Shown here: in pieces, positions 1 through 7,508 of the stretch
Layout of the letters: the number at the start of each line of letters is the position of its first letter
Numbering within the stretch: position 1 is the first letter of the stretch
Source of the DNA: a bacterium
GTDB taxonomy: Bacteria; Actinomycetota; Acidimicrobiia; Spongiisociales; ZC4RG35
Direction: 5' to 3'
DNA length: 43,898 bases
NCBI GenBank assembly: GCA_028819345.1
Contig: JAPPLW010000094.1
Span: forward strand, 1-43,898
Position numbers and translations under genes: made by a program
Notes under the pieces: model-generated
Database searches by the model: none
What the model was told of the DNA's origin: nothing
Seen by the model: the letters and a program-made list of their open reading frames with translations, nothing else

Positions 1-11
1 AGCAACTGGGT

Positions 12-47
12 ACTTTCAGTGATCAGGTGTGAGCACTTTCAGTGATC
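12..47. repeat. Two direct 13-nt repeats, probable insertion-sequence end
   Basis: The 13-mer ACTTTCAGTGATC occurs perfectly at 12-24 and 35-47, a period of 23 bases. Closely spaced repeats of this kind are typical of the termini of IS21-family elements; that attribution is from memory and the transposase genes would lie outside the window. The second copy ends where recognisable nuclease coding sequence starts, and it provides the GTG at 42 that opens the next frame. This supports an element inserted into the nuclease gene. Confidence 0.45.
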
Positions 48-1403
48 GCCATCATGGTTGTCGACATCAAGTTTTCCACGCTGCGTTTCAACGCCGGGGC
101 AACCGGGTTGCTCAACAGCGGGTCTGCTCCGGCTTACAAAGCGCAGGTGCTCCTGTACAACCGGGCGTTGGGGTATTTGCAGGGCCACCGTCCTGACCTG
201 GCGTTTGTGCTGGGTCGGGGATGGAACAGAACACAGAAGGGGGTGGTGACAAGAAGCGACGATTGCATGGACCAACTGGGTCCGGTTCGCATGGACGAGG
301 AATATCGTCATGAGACGTGGGAAGTGCATGCGGATCGGGCGGTTGAGTGGATAAGGAGAATGCGCTGTGATGGAGCCGACTGGGAGGCTGTTCCGGCCAC
401 AGTGGAGGAACTTCGACCCAACGTCAAAGGGACCCCGGGTTATTGGAAATCGGCCGTGGAACACATCGCGGTGGAAACCGAGGATCTCACCCGACTGTGG
501 GGGGTGGGGGTGGGGAAGCGACGGGAAGCCAACCGAGCGGGTCTGTTCAGGTGGACCGATCCTCGAGTGACACCCGAGACCCTGAACATGGGAGGGAATA
601 CTGCTCGGACTCTGAGTGCACTGTTGACGGTGAACCGACAACCGGACGCACCCGTGGTGCTACCCCAGGGGATAAGGTCGGCCCGCTCAGAGTGGATCGA
701 TACACCCGAAGTGGAGTTTTACGTTGACTTTGAGAACGTTTCGGACCTTGACGACGACTTCGCCCAGTTCCCCAAGAAGAATGGCCAACCTCTCATTTTC
801 ATGATCGGTTGCGGGCACATCGAAATGGGCGAATGGCGGTACGAGTGCTTCATAGCAGACCAGCTGACCGAACCAGACGAGGCGAACATCGTGGAGGCGT
901 GGCTGGCTCACATGAACAGTGTGCGCGACCGGATCGATCCAGATGGAAGCCCGAAGGTGATCCACTGGTCGGCGGCCGAGTCTTCCAGTTTGGAAACCGC
1001 TTACAACTCCGCTCGCAACAGGCAGCCCTCTAGGCAAAAGGAATGGGCGAATCCGAACTGGTTCGACTTTCTCACAAGGGTGATGAGGGCCGAACCGGTT
1101 GCGGTACGAGGTTGCTTCGGTTTCGGGCTGAAACCTGTCACCAACGCTCTCTACCGGCACGGGCTTGTCAACTGCCGGTGGGGTGACGGACCCGCCGATG
1201 GCCTCGGAGCCATGGTGGGTGCCTGGTGGTGCCAAAACCAGATCAACCAAGGGCGAGCAAGAAGGCTGGTCGATATTGAATTGATGCAAGAGATCCGGGC
1301 CTACAACGAGGTGGACTGTCGGGCAATGATGGAATCCATCACCTACTTTCGGACGATCGGGGCCGATCAACCCAAACCCATCAACGGCACAACGGGGAAA
1401 TAG
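42..1403 (+). pseudogene. 5'-truncated TM0106-type RecB/Cas4-like nuclease with RNase H-like domain
   Basis: The 453-residue frame begins almost at the D-x-K of a PD-(D/E)xK nuclease (D8, K10), followed by the KAQ..LYN helix (33-40) typical of Cas4/RecB-like domains. The upstream half of that domain, with its other acidic and His residues, is missing. A C-terminal DEDD exonuclease-like (RNase_H_2) domain follows, with D229 and E231 in YVDFEN and Y421/D425 in YNEVDC. Known full-length relatives (TM0106 family, putative RecB-like nucleases) carry both domains intact. The start codon lies inside a repeat attributed to a mobile element, so I read this as a remnant. The RNase H-like half could still be made. 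No partner gene is visible. Confidence 0.6.
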
Positions 1404-1439
1404 AGGCCGGTTCGGGACAGCCGGGATCGGGGTCGTGTC

Positions 1440-1525
1440 CTCCACTTGCCGGCCACATAGACGCCTACTTCGTCGAAAAGGACCAAGAGTCCGACCTCGT
1501 TGAAAAGACTGCGGTCCCTTGAGCA
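1440..1525 (-). pseudogene. Possible HEPN-domain toxin remnant
   Basis: Read on the minus strand, this stretch encodes a short segment beginning SRDRSLF and ending VYVAGK. It resembles the first helix region of HEPN (DUF86-type) proteins, which often begin with a similar S/P-R-D motif and a Y-V-x-G end. It lies just downstream of the MNT pseudogene, where a HEPN toxin gene normally sits. There is no open frame covering a whole HEPN domain and the R-x4-6-H active site is not visible. The resemblance is short and could be chance. Confidence 0.25.
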
Positions 1526-1608
1526 CCACCAGGAACGCATAGAGGCTTCGTTAGGGCAGATTCGGGAACACCTAACCGGCGGAACCCGAACCCTCGGACA
1601 CCGAGCAT

Positions 1609-1944
1609 TTACAGCGGCACGGCCTCGTTGAGTATTCGGTCGCGGCGGCTTTGGCATCTTCCGTCGAGGTTCCGTAACAACCCGCCCATGCTTAACACGT
1701 CAACGCCGCATCCGAGCAGCCCCTCGAGTCGCCTTTAAATGCGCAACTGGTCGAACAGCGACGCTCCCTGTTTAAAAGTGACCACGAGATCGATGTCGCT
1801 CGTGGAGGTGTCTTCGTTGCGTGCGACAGAACCGAACACGTGCACACGGTCGCCGTTGTTGGAATGAACAACAGCCAACACATCGGCTTTTTTGTCTGAC
1901 AGCAAGCGTCCTTTCGGACCGGAGAATTCGGTCATGGGAAGCAC
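1609..1944 (-). pseudogene. MNT-type minimal nucleotidyltransferase, broken by an in-frame stop
   Basis: The open part (69 codons) ends with a clear minimal nucleotidyltransferase core: GSVARNEDTSTSDIDLVV, holding the G-S motif and the D-x-D metal-binding pair. A TAA at 1735-1737 interrupts it. Reading through in the same frame continues with RRLEGLLGCGVDVLS and ends NEAVPL at 1609, matching the usual C-terminus of MNT antitoxins. Without the stop the protein would be 111 residues, normal for the family. The stop sits where relatives often have Gln, so CAA to TAA is the simplest explanation. MNT proteins are usually antitoxins that AMPylate a HEPN toxin; the partner here appears decayed. Confidence 0.75.
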
Positions 1945-2308
1945 CTTAGCGAAGCATCAACGCTCTGAGCAGGAACAAATCGTCGGTAACCCCAGGTGGA
2001 TTTGGGGTGTTTGCCTGTGCTGGTGACACGACCCAAGAGAATCCTCGCGAACAACGTCCCACCAACCAGCGCTCGGATCCGCCTGACCCGCCCCGCTTGC
2101 CGGGCGGGCAAATTGGAGCAGAAGTGGCGAGCGCGGCTACGATGCTTCGACTGTGCTAGCGAACATGGAGGCGCTCCACCCGGTAACGGAGCCTGTTCCC
2201 CGACACCTTGCGGACGAGGTAGTGCCCTTCACCAGGTCGAAGGGGACGGCGATCTCATACCACCCCTAGGACTCTGCAATATCCCGCCCTCAAACTCCGA
2301 GGTGATGT
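1945..2308. other. Gene-poor stretch between MNT pseudogene and membrane protein
   Basis: No convincing gene is visible. A frame at 1996-2346 on the plus strand is open for 116 codons but has a Cys/Pro/Arg-rich, unstructured translation. A second short frame, from an ATG near 2165 and ending near 2270 (starts MEALHPVTEP), reads a little more naturally but matches nothing I recognise. The stretch may contain the promoter of the membrane protein starting at 2309. Confidence 0.4.
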
Positions 2309-2875
2309 ATGAGCGAGCTGCGACGCCGTGCCGCTGCTGTGCGTAGAGCGATACTTGGCCCCGTGTGGATAGTCCTTATCGCTGGGCTCGTAGGGACAAC
2401 CCCTGCTCTCCTGTTCGTGATTGGTGGTGTCGAAGAACCCTGGATCGTCGGTCCGTCACTATTTGTGCCAGTGCTCATGTCGGCTGTAGCTACTTGGTTC
2501 CACGAGCGGATCGAACGGAACAGAGACCGCGTCGGCTGGCTCTATTGCGGCTGGATAATGGGAAAGCGGCGCCCTGTTGGAATCGAAGACCTTGATTGTG
2601 CCGCGCAAGCGCGGGGTCTTGCGGTGGTGATTCCAGAGTGCAAAGAGGAATTTGCTTATCTGTTTGTTGCGTTCGCGGCGGAGTACCTAGACAGGCTTGC
2701 CGATCTAACGATGAGTGGCAGTCCGTTGATGTATGGGATGGAACAGAGAGGCGAGCGTATCGAGAGCGAGGGCGTGGAGTACGCGATGCTTCTTAGCCAC
2801 AACGAGCTAAAGACCTCTCTTCTACAAGACGGGGAGGTGCTTGTCTCGCTGTCTCGCCATGCCTTGCGCCAATAG
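2309..2875 (+). CDS. Hypothetical two-helix membrane protein
   Basis: This is a 188-residue protein that I do not recognise. It has a basic N-terminus (MSELRRR), two hydrophobic segments at about residues 15-41 and 45-64, and a soluble C-terminal two thirds of mixed charge, so it is probably an inner-membrane protein with a cytoplasmic tail. The ATG at 2309 is preceded by GAGG, which supports this start. It stands alone in the island between the MNT pseudogene and the Xre regulator. Its base composition is slightly less GC-rich than that of the core genes further right. A small membrane effector is conceivable, but nothing in the sequence shows it. Confidence 0.55.
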   Translation: MSELRRRAAAVRRAILGPVWIVLIAGLVGTTPALLFVIGGVEEPWIVGPSLFVPVLMSAVATWFHERIERNRDRVGWLYCGWIMGKRRPVGIEDLDCAAQARGLAVVIPECKEEFAYLFVAFAAEYLDRLADLTMSGSPLMYGMEQRGERIESEGVEYAMLLSHNELKTSLLQDGEVLVSLSRHALRQ

Positions 2876-2997
2876 CTTGACCAGTAGCAGTGTCGTCATG
2901 TGTCTCTGTTGGTCCACCCCGTCCAGGCATCTGGATCGCGGTGCTAGGGAATCACAGCCCCTTGTGCCAACAGCCAGCCGTGTTCACCGACACCCTG

Positions 2998-3222
2998 TTA
3001 GATAGGTGTTTTGGGTCGGAGACCGCAGGCTTGTTCCTCGGCGGTGGTGTCTATCCCCCGAGAGCGTTTCCACGCCAATCGCTTTTCGATGTTGCGGACA
3101 GGTGACCCACCGGCGGCGACCAAACGTTTGTGGTTCTCCCGTCCCCGGGACAACGCCTCTTCCATCGTCAGGACCAGGGGCGGCGGCGAAGCGTAAGGAT
3201 CGATCATGGTTTGCTCGGCCAT
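2998..3222 (-). CDS. Small hypothetical protein downstream of the Xre regulator
   Basis: The frame encodes 74 residues starting MAEQTMIDPY, with a charged middle (EEALSRGRENHKRL) and a basic C-terminal part (EKRLAWKRSRG). The ATG at 3222 has GAGG a few bases upstream; the frame is open back to 3372, but the extra residues look unstructured. I do not recognise a family. It lies downstream of the Xre-type regulator on the same strand, separated by about 210 bases. Co-transcription, perhaps as a small regulatory or toxin-antitoxin unit, is possible but unproven. Confidence 0.45.
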   Translation of the reverse strand: MAEQTMIDPYASPPPLVLTMEEALSRGRENHKRLVAAGGSPVRNIEKRLAWKRSRGIDTTAEEQACGLRPKTPI

Positions 3223-3433
3223 GACCTCAGAATAACGCTGGGGAGTCTGAGCAACCAGCTGCAGTTTGCTGCGCCTGCGTTCCGAGGGTGGCTGCTGTGC
3301 CCACCGGGAGCGTCGGACTGCCGGATGCTGTAAGGACCGGATAGTACCCCAACCACCCGACATAGCGGCCACTGGCGGTCAGTGACACATTGCTGTTCAT
3401 GCCGCGGGTTTGCTGCCCGTGCGGTTGTGTTGG

Positions 3434-3754
3434 TTAGTTTCGGATTTTGCGGTGTTCGTAGCCCCACAGTCGGGTATTCAGAGCGTTTTCTAGTTTGGCG
3501 ATGGTGCGGAGGTCGGGCCAGGTGGTGCCGTTGAGAATGTTGATGATGGTTTGTGGACTGAGTCCGGCCTGTTTTGCGATGTATCGGATGGACTCTTTTC
3601 CGATTTTGGTTTTGAGTCTGTTAGCGACTCCTGCGGCCAGGTAGACCTCTGGTGGGGCATTTTCTCTAAGATCTCCGTCGGGAAAACAATTTTTTTTCGC
3701 GAGAAATGCGGCCGGTTTTTGGCGTGGAAAGGGCATCAAACCCAGTTTAGTCAA
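3434..3754 (-). CDS. Xre-family helix-turn-helix regulator
   Basis: The protein has 106 residues. A helix-turn-helix of the Xre/Cro type spans about residues 55-94, with SIRYIAKQAGLSPQTI as the two core helices followed by INILNGTTWPD, the usual loop into helix 4. The N-terminal 30 residues are of unclear function. The start is uncertain: TTG at 3754 has GGAAAG just upstream, and ATG at 3736 is an alternative. It probably represses its own promoter, because a GTCCA-N6-TGGAC palindrome covers a candidate -10 box 30-50 bases upstream. The local sequence is AT-richer than the flanking core genome, consistent with transfer. Confidence 0.75.
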   Translation of the reverse strand: MTKLGLMPFPRQKPAAFLAKKNCFPDGDLRENAPPEVYLAAGVANRLKTKIGKESIRYIAKQAGLSPQTIINILNGTTWPDLRTIAKLENALNTRLWGYEHRKIRN

Positions 3755-4308
3755 CTTTCCAGGGGTGTCACACCCGTTCTGTAGGGTCCATCATAGTGGA
3801 CGTTTTATATGGGATGATCAGCTATTGCTATTGCCACTGGGCACGTCCACCAACACCAGCGCCGGCGACCTCTTTTGCCTTGACGGCAGATAATACGGAC
3901 CTTCCCAAGCCGTTTGTTGCCTCGCAATGTGTTTTTTGGATTTCGGAACAGTGATTAGCTGAACTTTGTACTAATGACAACTTTGACATGCGACTGGACG
4001 TCCATACCGACCGCAACAGTGCTCCGGGTGGATGTGAGAACTGGCGTTATACAGAGCACAGCGATGCGTGCCTTTGGAAACCTGTTGTGCATGTGCGCCA
4101 ATGTTTGTGCCGATCGGTTAGTTAACGACCCACCGGCCGCTGTGTCAGCCGGGTCGTCGAGGCGGGGCGGCTGCGAACAATCGTCTTCTCTGACGACACG
4201 TGCAACGCAAGTAGTGAACCGGCCGGTGGCGGACGCTGACGCGAATACAACGTGGCGTTCCGACAGTTCAACGCCGAGGGGATGGGACGTGGGTGAGGTT
4301 GCGGCGCT
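3755..4308. other. Long intergenic stretch left of the recombinase-like gene
   Basis: Apart from the operator candidate, this stretch holds no gene I can support. A plus-strand frame at 3974-4312 (112 codons) overlaps the start of the recombinase-like gene by GTGA, which would suit translational coupling. However, its translation is Cys-, Ser- and Thr-rich and unlike any family I know. I looked here for a left terminal inverted repeat matching the sequence after the transposase and found none. Confidence 0.4.
3786..3801 (-). promoter_or_regulatory. Palindromic operator candidate upstream of the Xre gene
   Basis: GTCCA (3786-3790) and TGGAC (3797-3801) form a perfect inverted repeat with a six-base spacer. 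Read on the minus strand, the spacer and its edges contain TATGAT (3790-3795), a good -10 hexamer. A dimeric regulator binding here would block RNA polymerase. The obvious candidate is the Xre protein encoded immediately downstream. No clear -35 box is visible. Confidence 0.4.
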
Positions 4309-5229
4309 GTGAAAACAACTCCGTTGCCTGCCGATGTGACCGAAATGTTAGAACGGTGGCGTCCCACCAACTGGGAGGCGACTGATGTTCGGACACTCGA
4401 ACCGATGCTGCCCAGCGTGCGCGACTGGGTGGCAGCGGCGGAGCCGTCCAGCGCGAAACGGGCTCGGCACATGTTGGTTCTGACCGCCCGTTTCGTGGTT
4501 TGGGCACGACGGATGTTGGGCACGACCGATGTTCGCAGTGTTTTCTATCCCGACAACGTCGAGTTTTTTTCGATGGTGGTGAATGCTCACAGGCGAGCGA
4601 GTTGGCGGGAGAGCACCCGTGGAGTGTTGCGGGCAGTGGGACGGGCAGCCAATCCTGATTGGCCTCCACCGCCTCCGATTGTGGGACGTCGAAGGGTCGT
4701 TGCTCCCTACACCAAGTCCGAAGAGACAAAGTGGGTGCGGTCCGCTCGCTTGGTGGGTCGCGCGAACCGGGCGGGTCGCATGTGGGTGGTGGGCGGTTCC
4801 CTTGGAGCGGGGTTGAAGGGCACTGAACTTGCCGCTGCCCGCACCGAAGATGTTGTCGGGATTGCCGATCAGCGACTGGCAGTGCGTGTGCGGGGGCGTT
4901 TGCCTCGGTTGGTGCCCATCCGCCAAACCTATACAGATTTGGTTTGGGAAGCCATTGGTGACGTGCCCGGCGATCGGTTTATTACCGGGACCAGCCGCAA
5001 TGCCGTTCATTGGGTAGTCGGTCTGTTCACACCTCTCAACGGTGAGAGGTTTTCGCTGCGTCGGGCACGGACAACTTGGCTGCTGTCCCATGTCGCGGCG
5101 GGTACGCCTCTGGACGTGTTGCAGCATGTGGCCGGGTCGCTGTCGGGAAACACTCTCACCGAATTGTTGCAACACACAAAGGGCACTCTCGATGACGAAA
5201 CCGCCGCTGTGGGGGCGTTATGGGCGTGA
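4309..5229 (+). CDS. Tyrosine-recombinase-like protein lacking catalytic residues
   Basis: This 306-residue protein has the layout of a tyrosine recombinase: a helical N-terminal domain (about 20-110) followed by a catalytic-like domain. AGLKGTELAAARTEDV corresponds to box I, but the catalytic Arg is Lys. RLAVRVRGRLPRLVPI resembles the beta-2/3 hairpin. SLRRARTTWLL...GTPLDVLQHVAGSLSGNTLTELLQHT resembles box II, but the HxxR His and the later LGH His are replaced and no Tyr stands at the nucleophile position. It therefore looks like a DNA-binding relic of the fold rather than an active recombinase. Its stop overlaps the transposase start by 10 bases, so the two are probably coupled. Assignment is by motif reading only. 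Confidence 0.55.
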   Translation: MKTTPLPADVTEMLERWRPTNWEATDVRTLEPMLPSVRDWVAAAEPSSAKRARHMLVLTARFVVWARRMLGTTDVRSVFYPDNVEFFSMVVNAHRRASWRESTRGVLRAVGRAANPDWPPPPPIVGRRRVVAPYTKSEETKWVRSARLVGRANRAGRMWVVGGSLGAGLKGTELAAARTEDVVGIADQRLAVRVRGRLPRLVPIRQTYTDLVWEAIGDVPGDRFITGTSRNAVHWVVGLFTPLNGERFSLRRARTTWLLSHVAAGTPLDVLQHVAGSLSGNTLTELLQHTKGTLDDETAAVGALWA

Positions 5230-7001
5230 ACCGCGGACTGAGTCGCCGCCGCTTCCGGGCCAGGAAGAAAGGTCGACTCTGCGCGGATGACGCTCGGTGT
5301 CTCGACAACCAGCGGCGCTTGCCCGGCTTCCCCCGCACTTTCGACACCGCGTTTCCCCTATGGACAATCGAAGAACAAGTACAGCCATACCTTGCGCTTA
5401 TCAGACGGAGTGGCGTCGCTCGCTCGCTGGAACGGCGCCTCCGCGATCATCCCGGACAGGAGTCGCGGGTCAGCATGGAAGCTCTTCTCCTGGCGATGAT
5501 GCTGACCACTGACATCGTTAAGTCTTATCGCCGCACCGATGTGTGCGCTGTGCTCAACGGTTTCCCCTCCCAAGTCGCGTACCAACTGGGACTGTGGGAC
5601 TTGGACCATCCACCGCCCGTCAGCTACCACGCGGTGTGTGTTCAAATCCAACGCCTGGAAAAAGCCCTCGGTGCCACGTGGACCAGCACCAGCGAATCCG
5701 TCCGGGATCTGGCCTGGCTGTGCCACACACTGATCGATACAAGCATTCCCCGAAAGGACCGGAAAATGATCAAAGCGATAACTTTTGACAGCAAGGTCAT
5801 CGAATCCTGGGGGGTGTCCAAAACCTATATGAAGGAAAAAGATGCCCTGGCCGAACACCGACTCAAAGAACGCGAACGGGCCGACCTCGACGAACCCGAC
5901 CTGCCAACCATTACCGAACCGGTCACCAACGAGATAGGCACGTTCGGTCCCGACGGGCGGCTCATCCGCAGCCACGACCCTGATGCCCGTCTCACATACA
6001 AAACCGGCACCAACCGGGAAAAAGCCCGGATTGTGCTCGGATATGACTTGCACCTGGCGAGTGCCGTCCCCGAAGTGAAATGGGCAGGCAACCCAACAAA
6101 ACTCGCCGTCGGGAAAGCCCTTCCACGGTTTATCACCGCCATGATCCTCGCACCCGGAGCCACAAACCCCGGACCCATCGGCCTGGACCTCGTGGCCAAA
6201 TCAAAACGGATCGCTTCGGAGATCAAAGAAGTCATCGCCGACCGTGGATACACCAACAAACGCAAAACGTTCTGCCGGGACCTGCACAAACAGGGCATCA
6301 ATGTGGTCATGGACTACAACCCCAAGGAACTAGAAACAGCAAAGACCGTCGACGTTGGAAGAAACGGCAAACAACAACTGTTCCTACACGCCGGGCAGTT
6401 TTTTCCACCGTGGCTCACAGACGATCTCCTAGTCGAATCAGAGGGCCTCACCGGCGACAAACTCGACAAATGGTACGCCGACCGGGCATGCTGGCGGTGG
6501 ACAGTCCACAGATACCTAGACGACGGCAGCGTGCAACTCATCTGCCCCCAATGCGCAGGACGAGTCAAAACCTCGGCCAAAACTCGCAACCCCAGCCCAC
6601 CCAAGAAAAAACCGCTTCCGTCCCTTCACATCGACGACGAATACTGCTGTGACGGAACGGTCACCGTCCCAGTGGACCAACTCGACAGCTTCCAACGCAT
6701 CCCTCCCAAAACCCCCGCGTGGACAGACAGCTACAAAGGGCGTCGCAACACCAGCGAAAACAAAAACTCGATGCTCGGCGGCAAAGGCAACTTCGCGCTC
6801 GAATGGTGCCGCGTCTTCAACATGATGGCATTCACCCTCGGATCCCTCATGAAAGTCATAAAACACAACCTAGAAGAAGCCACCCGCTTCCTCAGAAACC
6901 AACCACAACATCCCAAACCCATCACCGAGACCGAACCCTCCGACCCGCCCCACGACGAAACACAGCCCACATCGGACGAGTCACCCCGAGCGCCGCCTTA
7001 A
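5220..7001 (+). mobile_element. DDE transposase (large, with inserted zinc-ribbon segment)
   Basis: The protein has 593 residues. The likely DDE triad is D190 (AITFDSKV), D341 (VIADRGYTNKR) and E513 (RRNTSENKNS), the layout of IS4/IS1182-like transposases. Between D341 and E513 lies an insertion of about 120 residues with C442/C445 and C476/C477, which could form a zinc ribbon. The C-terminal 40 residues are Pro/Glu-rich. The ATG at 5220 follows GGGGG by four bases and overlaps the recombinase-like gene. No stop or frameshift is visible, so the enzyme may be functional. I could not find terminal inverted repeats on either side, so the limits of the element are unknown. Confidence 0.8.
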
Positions 7002-7025
7002 CCCACACTCACCCTCCGAAATGCG

Positions 7026-7048
7026 CCGACAGTAACCCCCACTGTCGG
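7026..7048 (+). terminator. Hairpin after the transposase gene
   Basis: CCGACAGT (7026-7033) pairs perfectly with ACTGTCGG (7041-7048) across a seven-base loop and is followed by TTT. It lies 25 bases after the transposase stop and is a plausible terminator, although the T-tract is short. Confidence 0.5.
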
Positions 7049-7177
7049 TTTCGCCGCGCCCGAAAAACCTAGGCAAGTCCCGAGCTGTCGAACCAACGCC
7101 ACTGGACAGCCGAAACACCCTCCCAAACGGGCACAAACCTCAACAAACCAGTGAAAAACAGCGCGTGTAGTGCTATA

Positions 7178-7211
7178 TCGCTAACGCGCAGGCGCATTAT
7201 TCGCTAACACG
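7178..7211. repeat. Near-identical direct repeats beside tRNA-Ser
   Basis: TCGCTAACGCG at 7178-7188 recurs as TCGCTAACACG at 7201-7211, one mismatch in eleven with a 23-base period. The second copy ends seven bases before the 3' end of tRNA-Ser. The pair could be part of a mobile-element end or a protein-binding site. Nothing on the left side of the island matches it. Confidence 0.35.
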
Positions 7212-7217
7212 CCCGAG

Positions 7218-7302
7218 CGGAGGGAGTGGGATTCGAACCCACGAGGCACGGATGCCCAACAGTTTTCAAGACTGTCACCTTAGGCCGCTCGGTCATCCCT
7301 CC
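7218..7302 (-). tRNA. tRNA-Ser (anticodon TGA)
   Basis: The minus strand folds as a class II tRNA of 85 bases. The acceptor stem is GGAGGGA/TCCCTCC, the anticodon stem-loop is ACAGT-CTTGAAA-ACTGT with anticodon TGA, there is a long variable arm, and the T-loop is GGTTCGAATCC. The discriminator base is G and CCA is not encoded. Its 3' end faces the accessory island, a common position for integration. Confidence 0.95.
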
Positions 7303-7332
7303 TTCGGGTCGGAACCGTATGCGGTCGCCGAG

Positions 7333-7423
7333 CGGAGGGAGTGGGATTCGAACCCACGAGGGGGCGTCAACCCCCTACGGCATTTCGAGTGCCGCGCACT
7401 AGGCCGGACTATGCGATCCCTCC
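7333..7423 (-). tRNA. tRNA-Ser (anticodon CGA)
   Basis: This is a second class II tRNA of 91 bases on the minus strand. It shares the acceptor stem and T-arm of its neighbour. The anticodon stem-loop CGGCA-CTCGAAA-TGCCG gives anticodon CGA. It lies 30 bases upstream of tRNA-Ser(TGA), so the two are probably transcribed together from a promoter in 7424-7508, a region shared with the divergent lipoprotein gene. CCA is not encoded. Confidence 0.95.
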
Positions 7424-7508
7424 GGACAATCACCCTTTCATGGGTGATCGGGTCAAAGAATAGCCGGTCGTCTCCGTGATGGATCGAACATAAGGTAGCC
7501 TCCGAGCG

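Noticed and set aside
687-1529. 280-codon minus-strand frame opposite the nuclease
   Set aside because: It has no recognisable motif and mirrors the nuclease codons, whose own frame has clear domain motifs.
3974-4312. 112-codon frame overlapping the recombinase-like gene by GTGA
   Set aside because: The overlap is attractive, but composition and translation give no support; kept only as a note in the intergenic entry.
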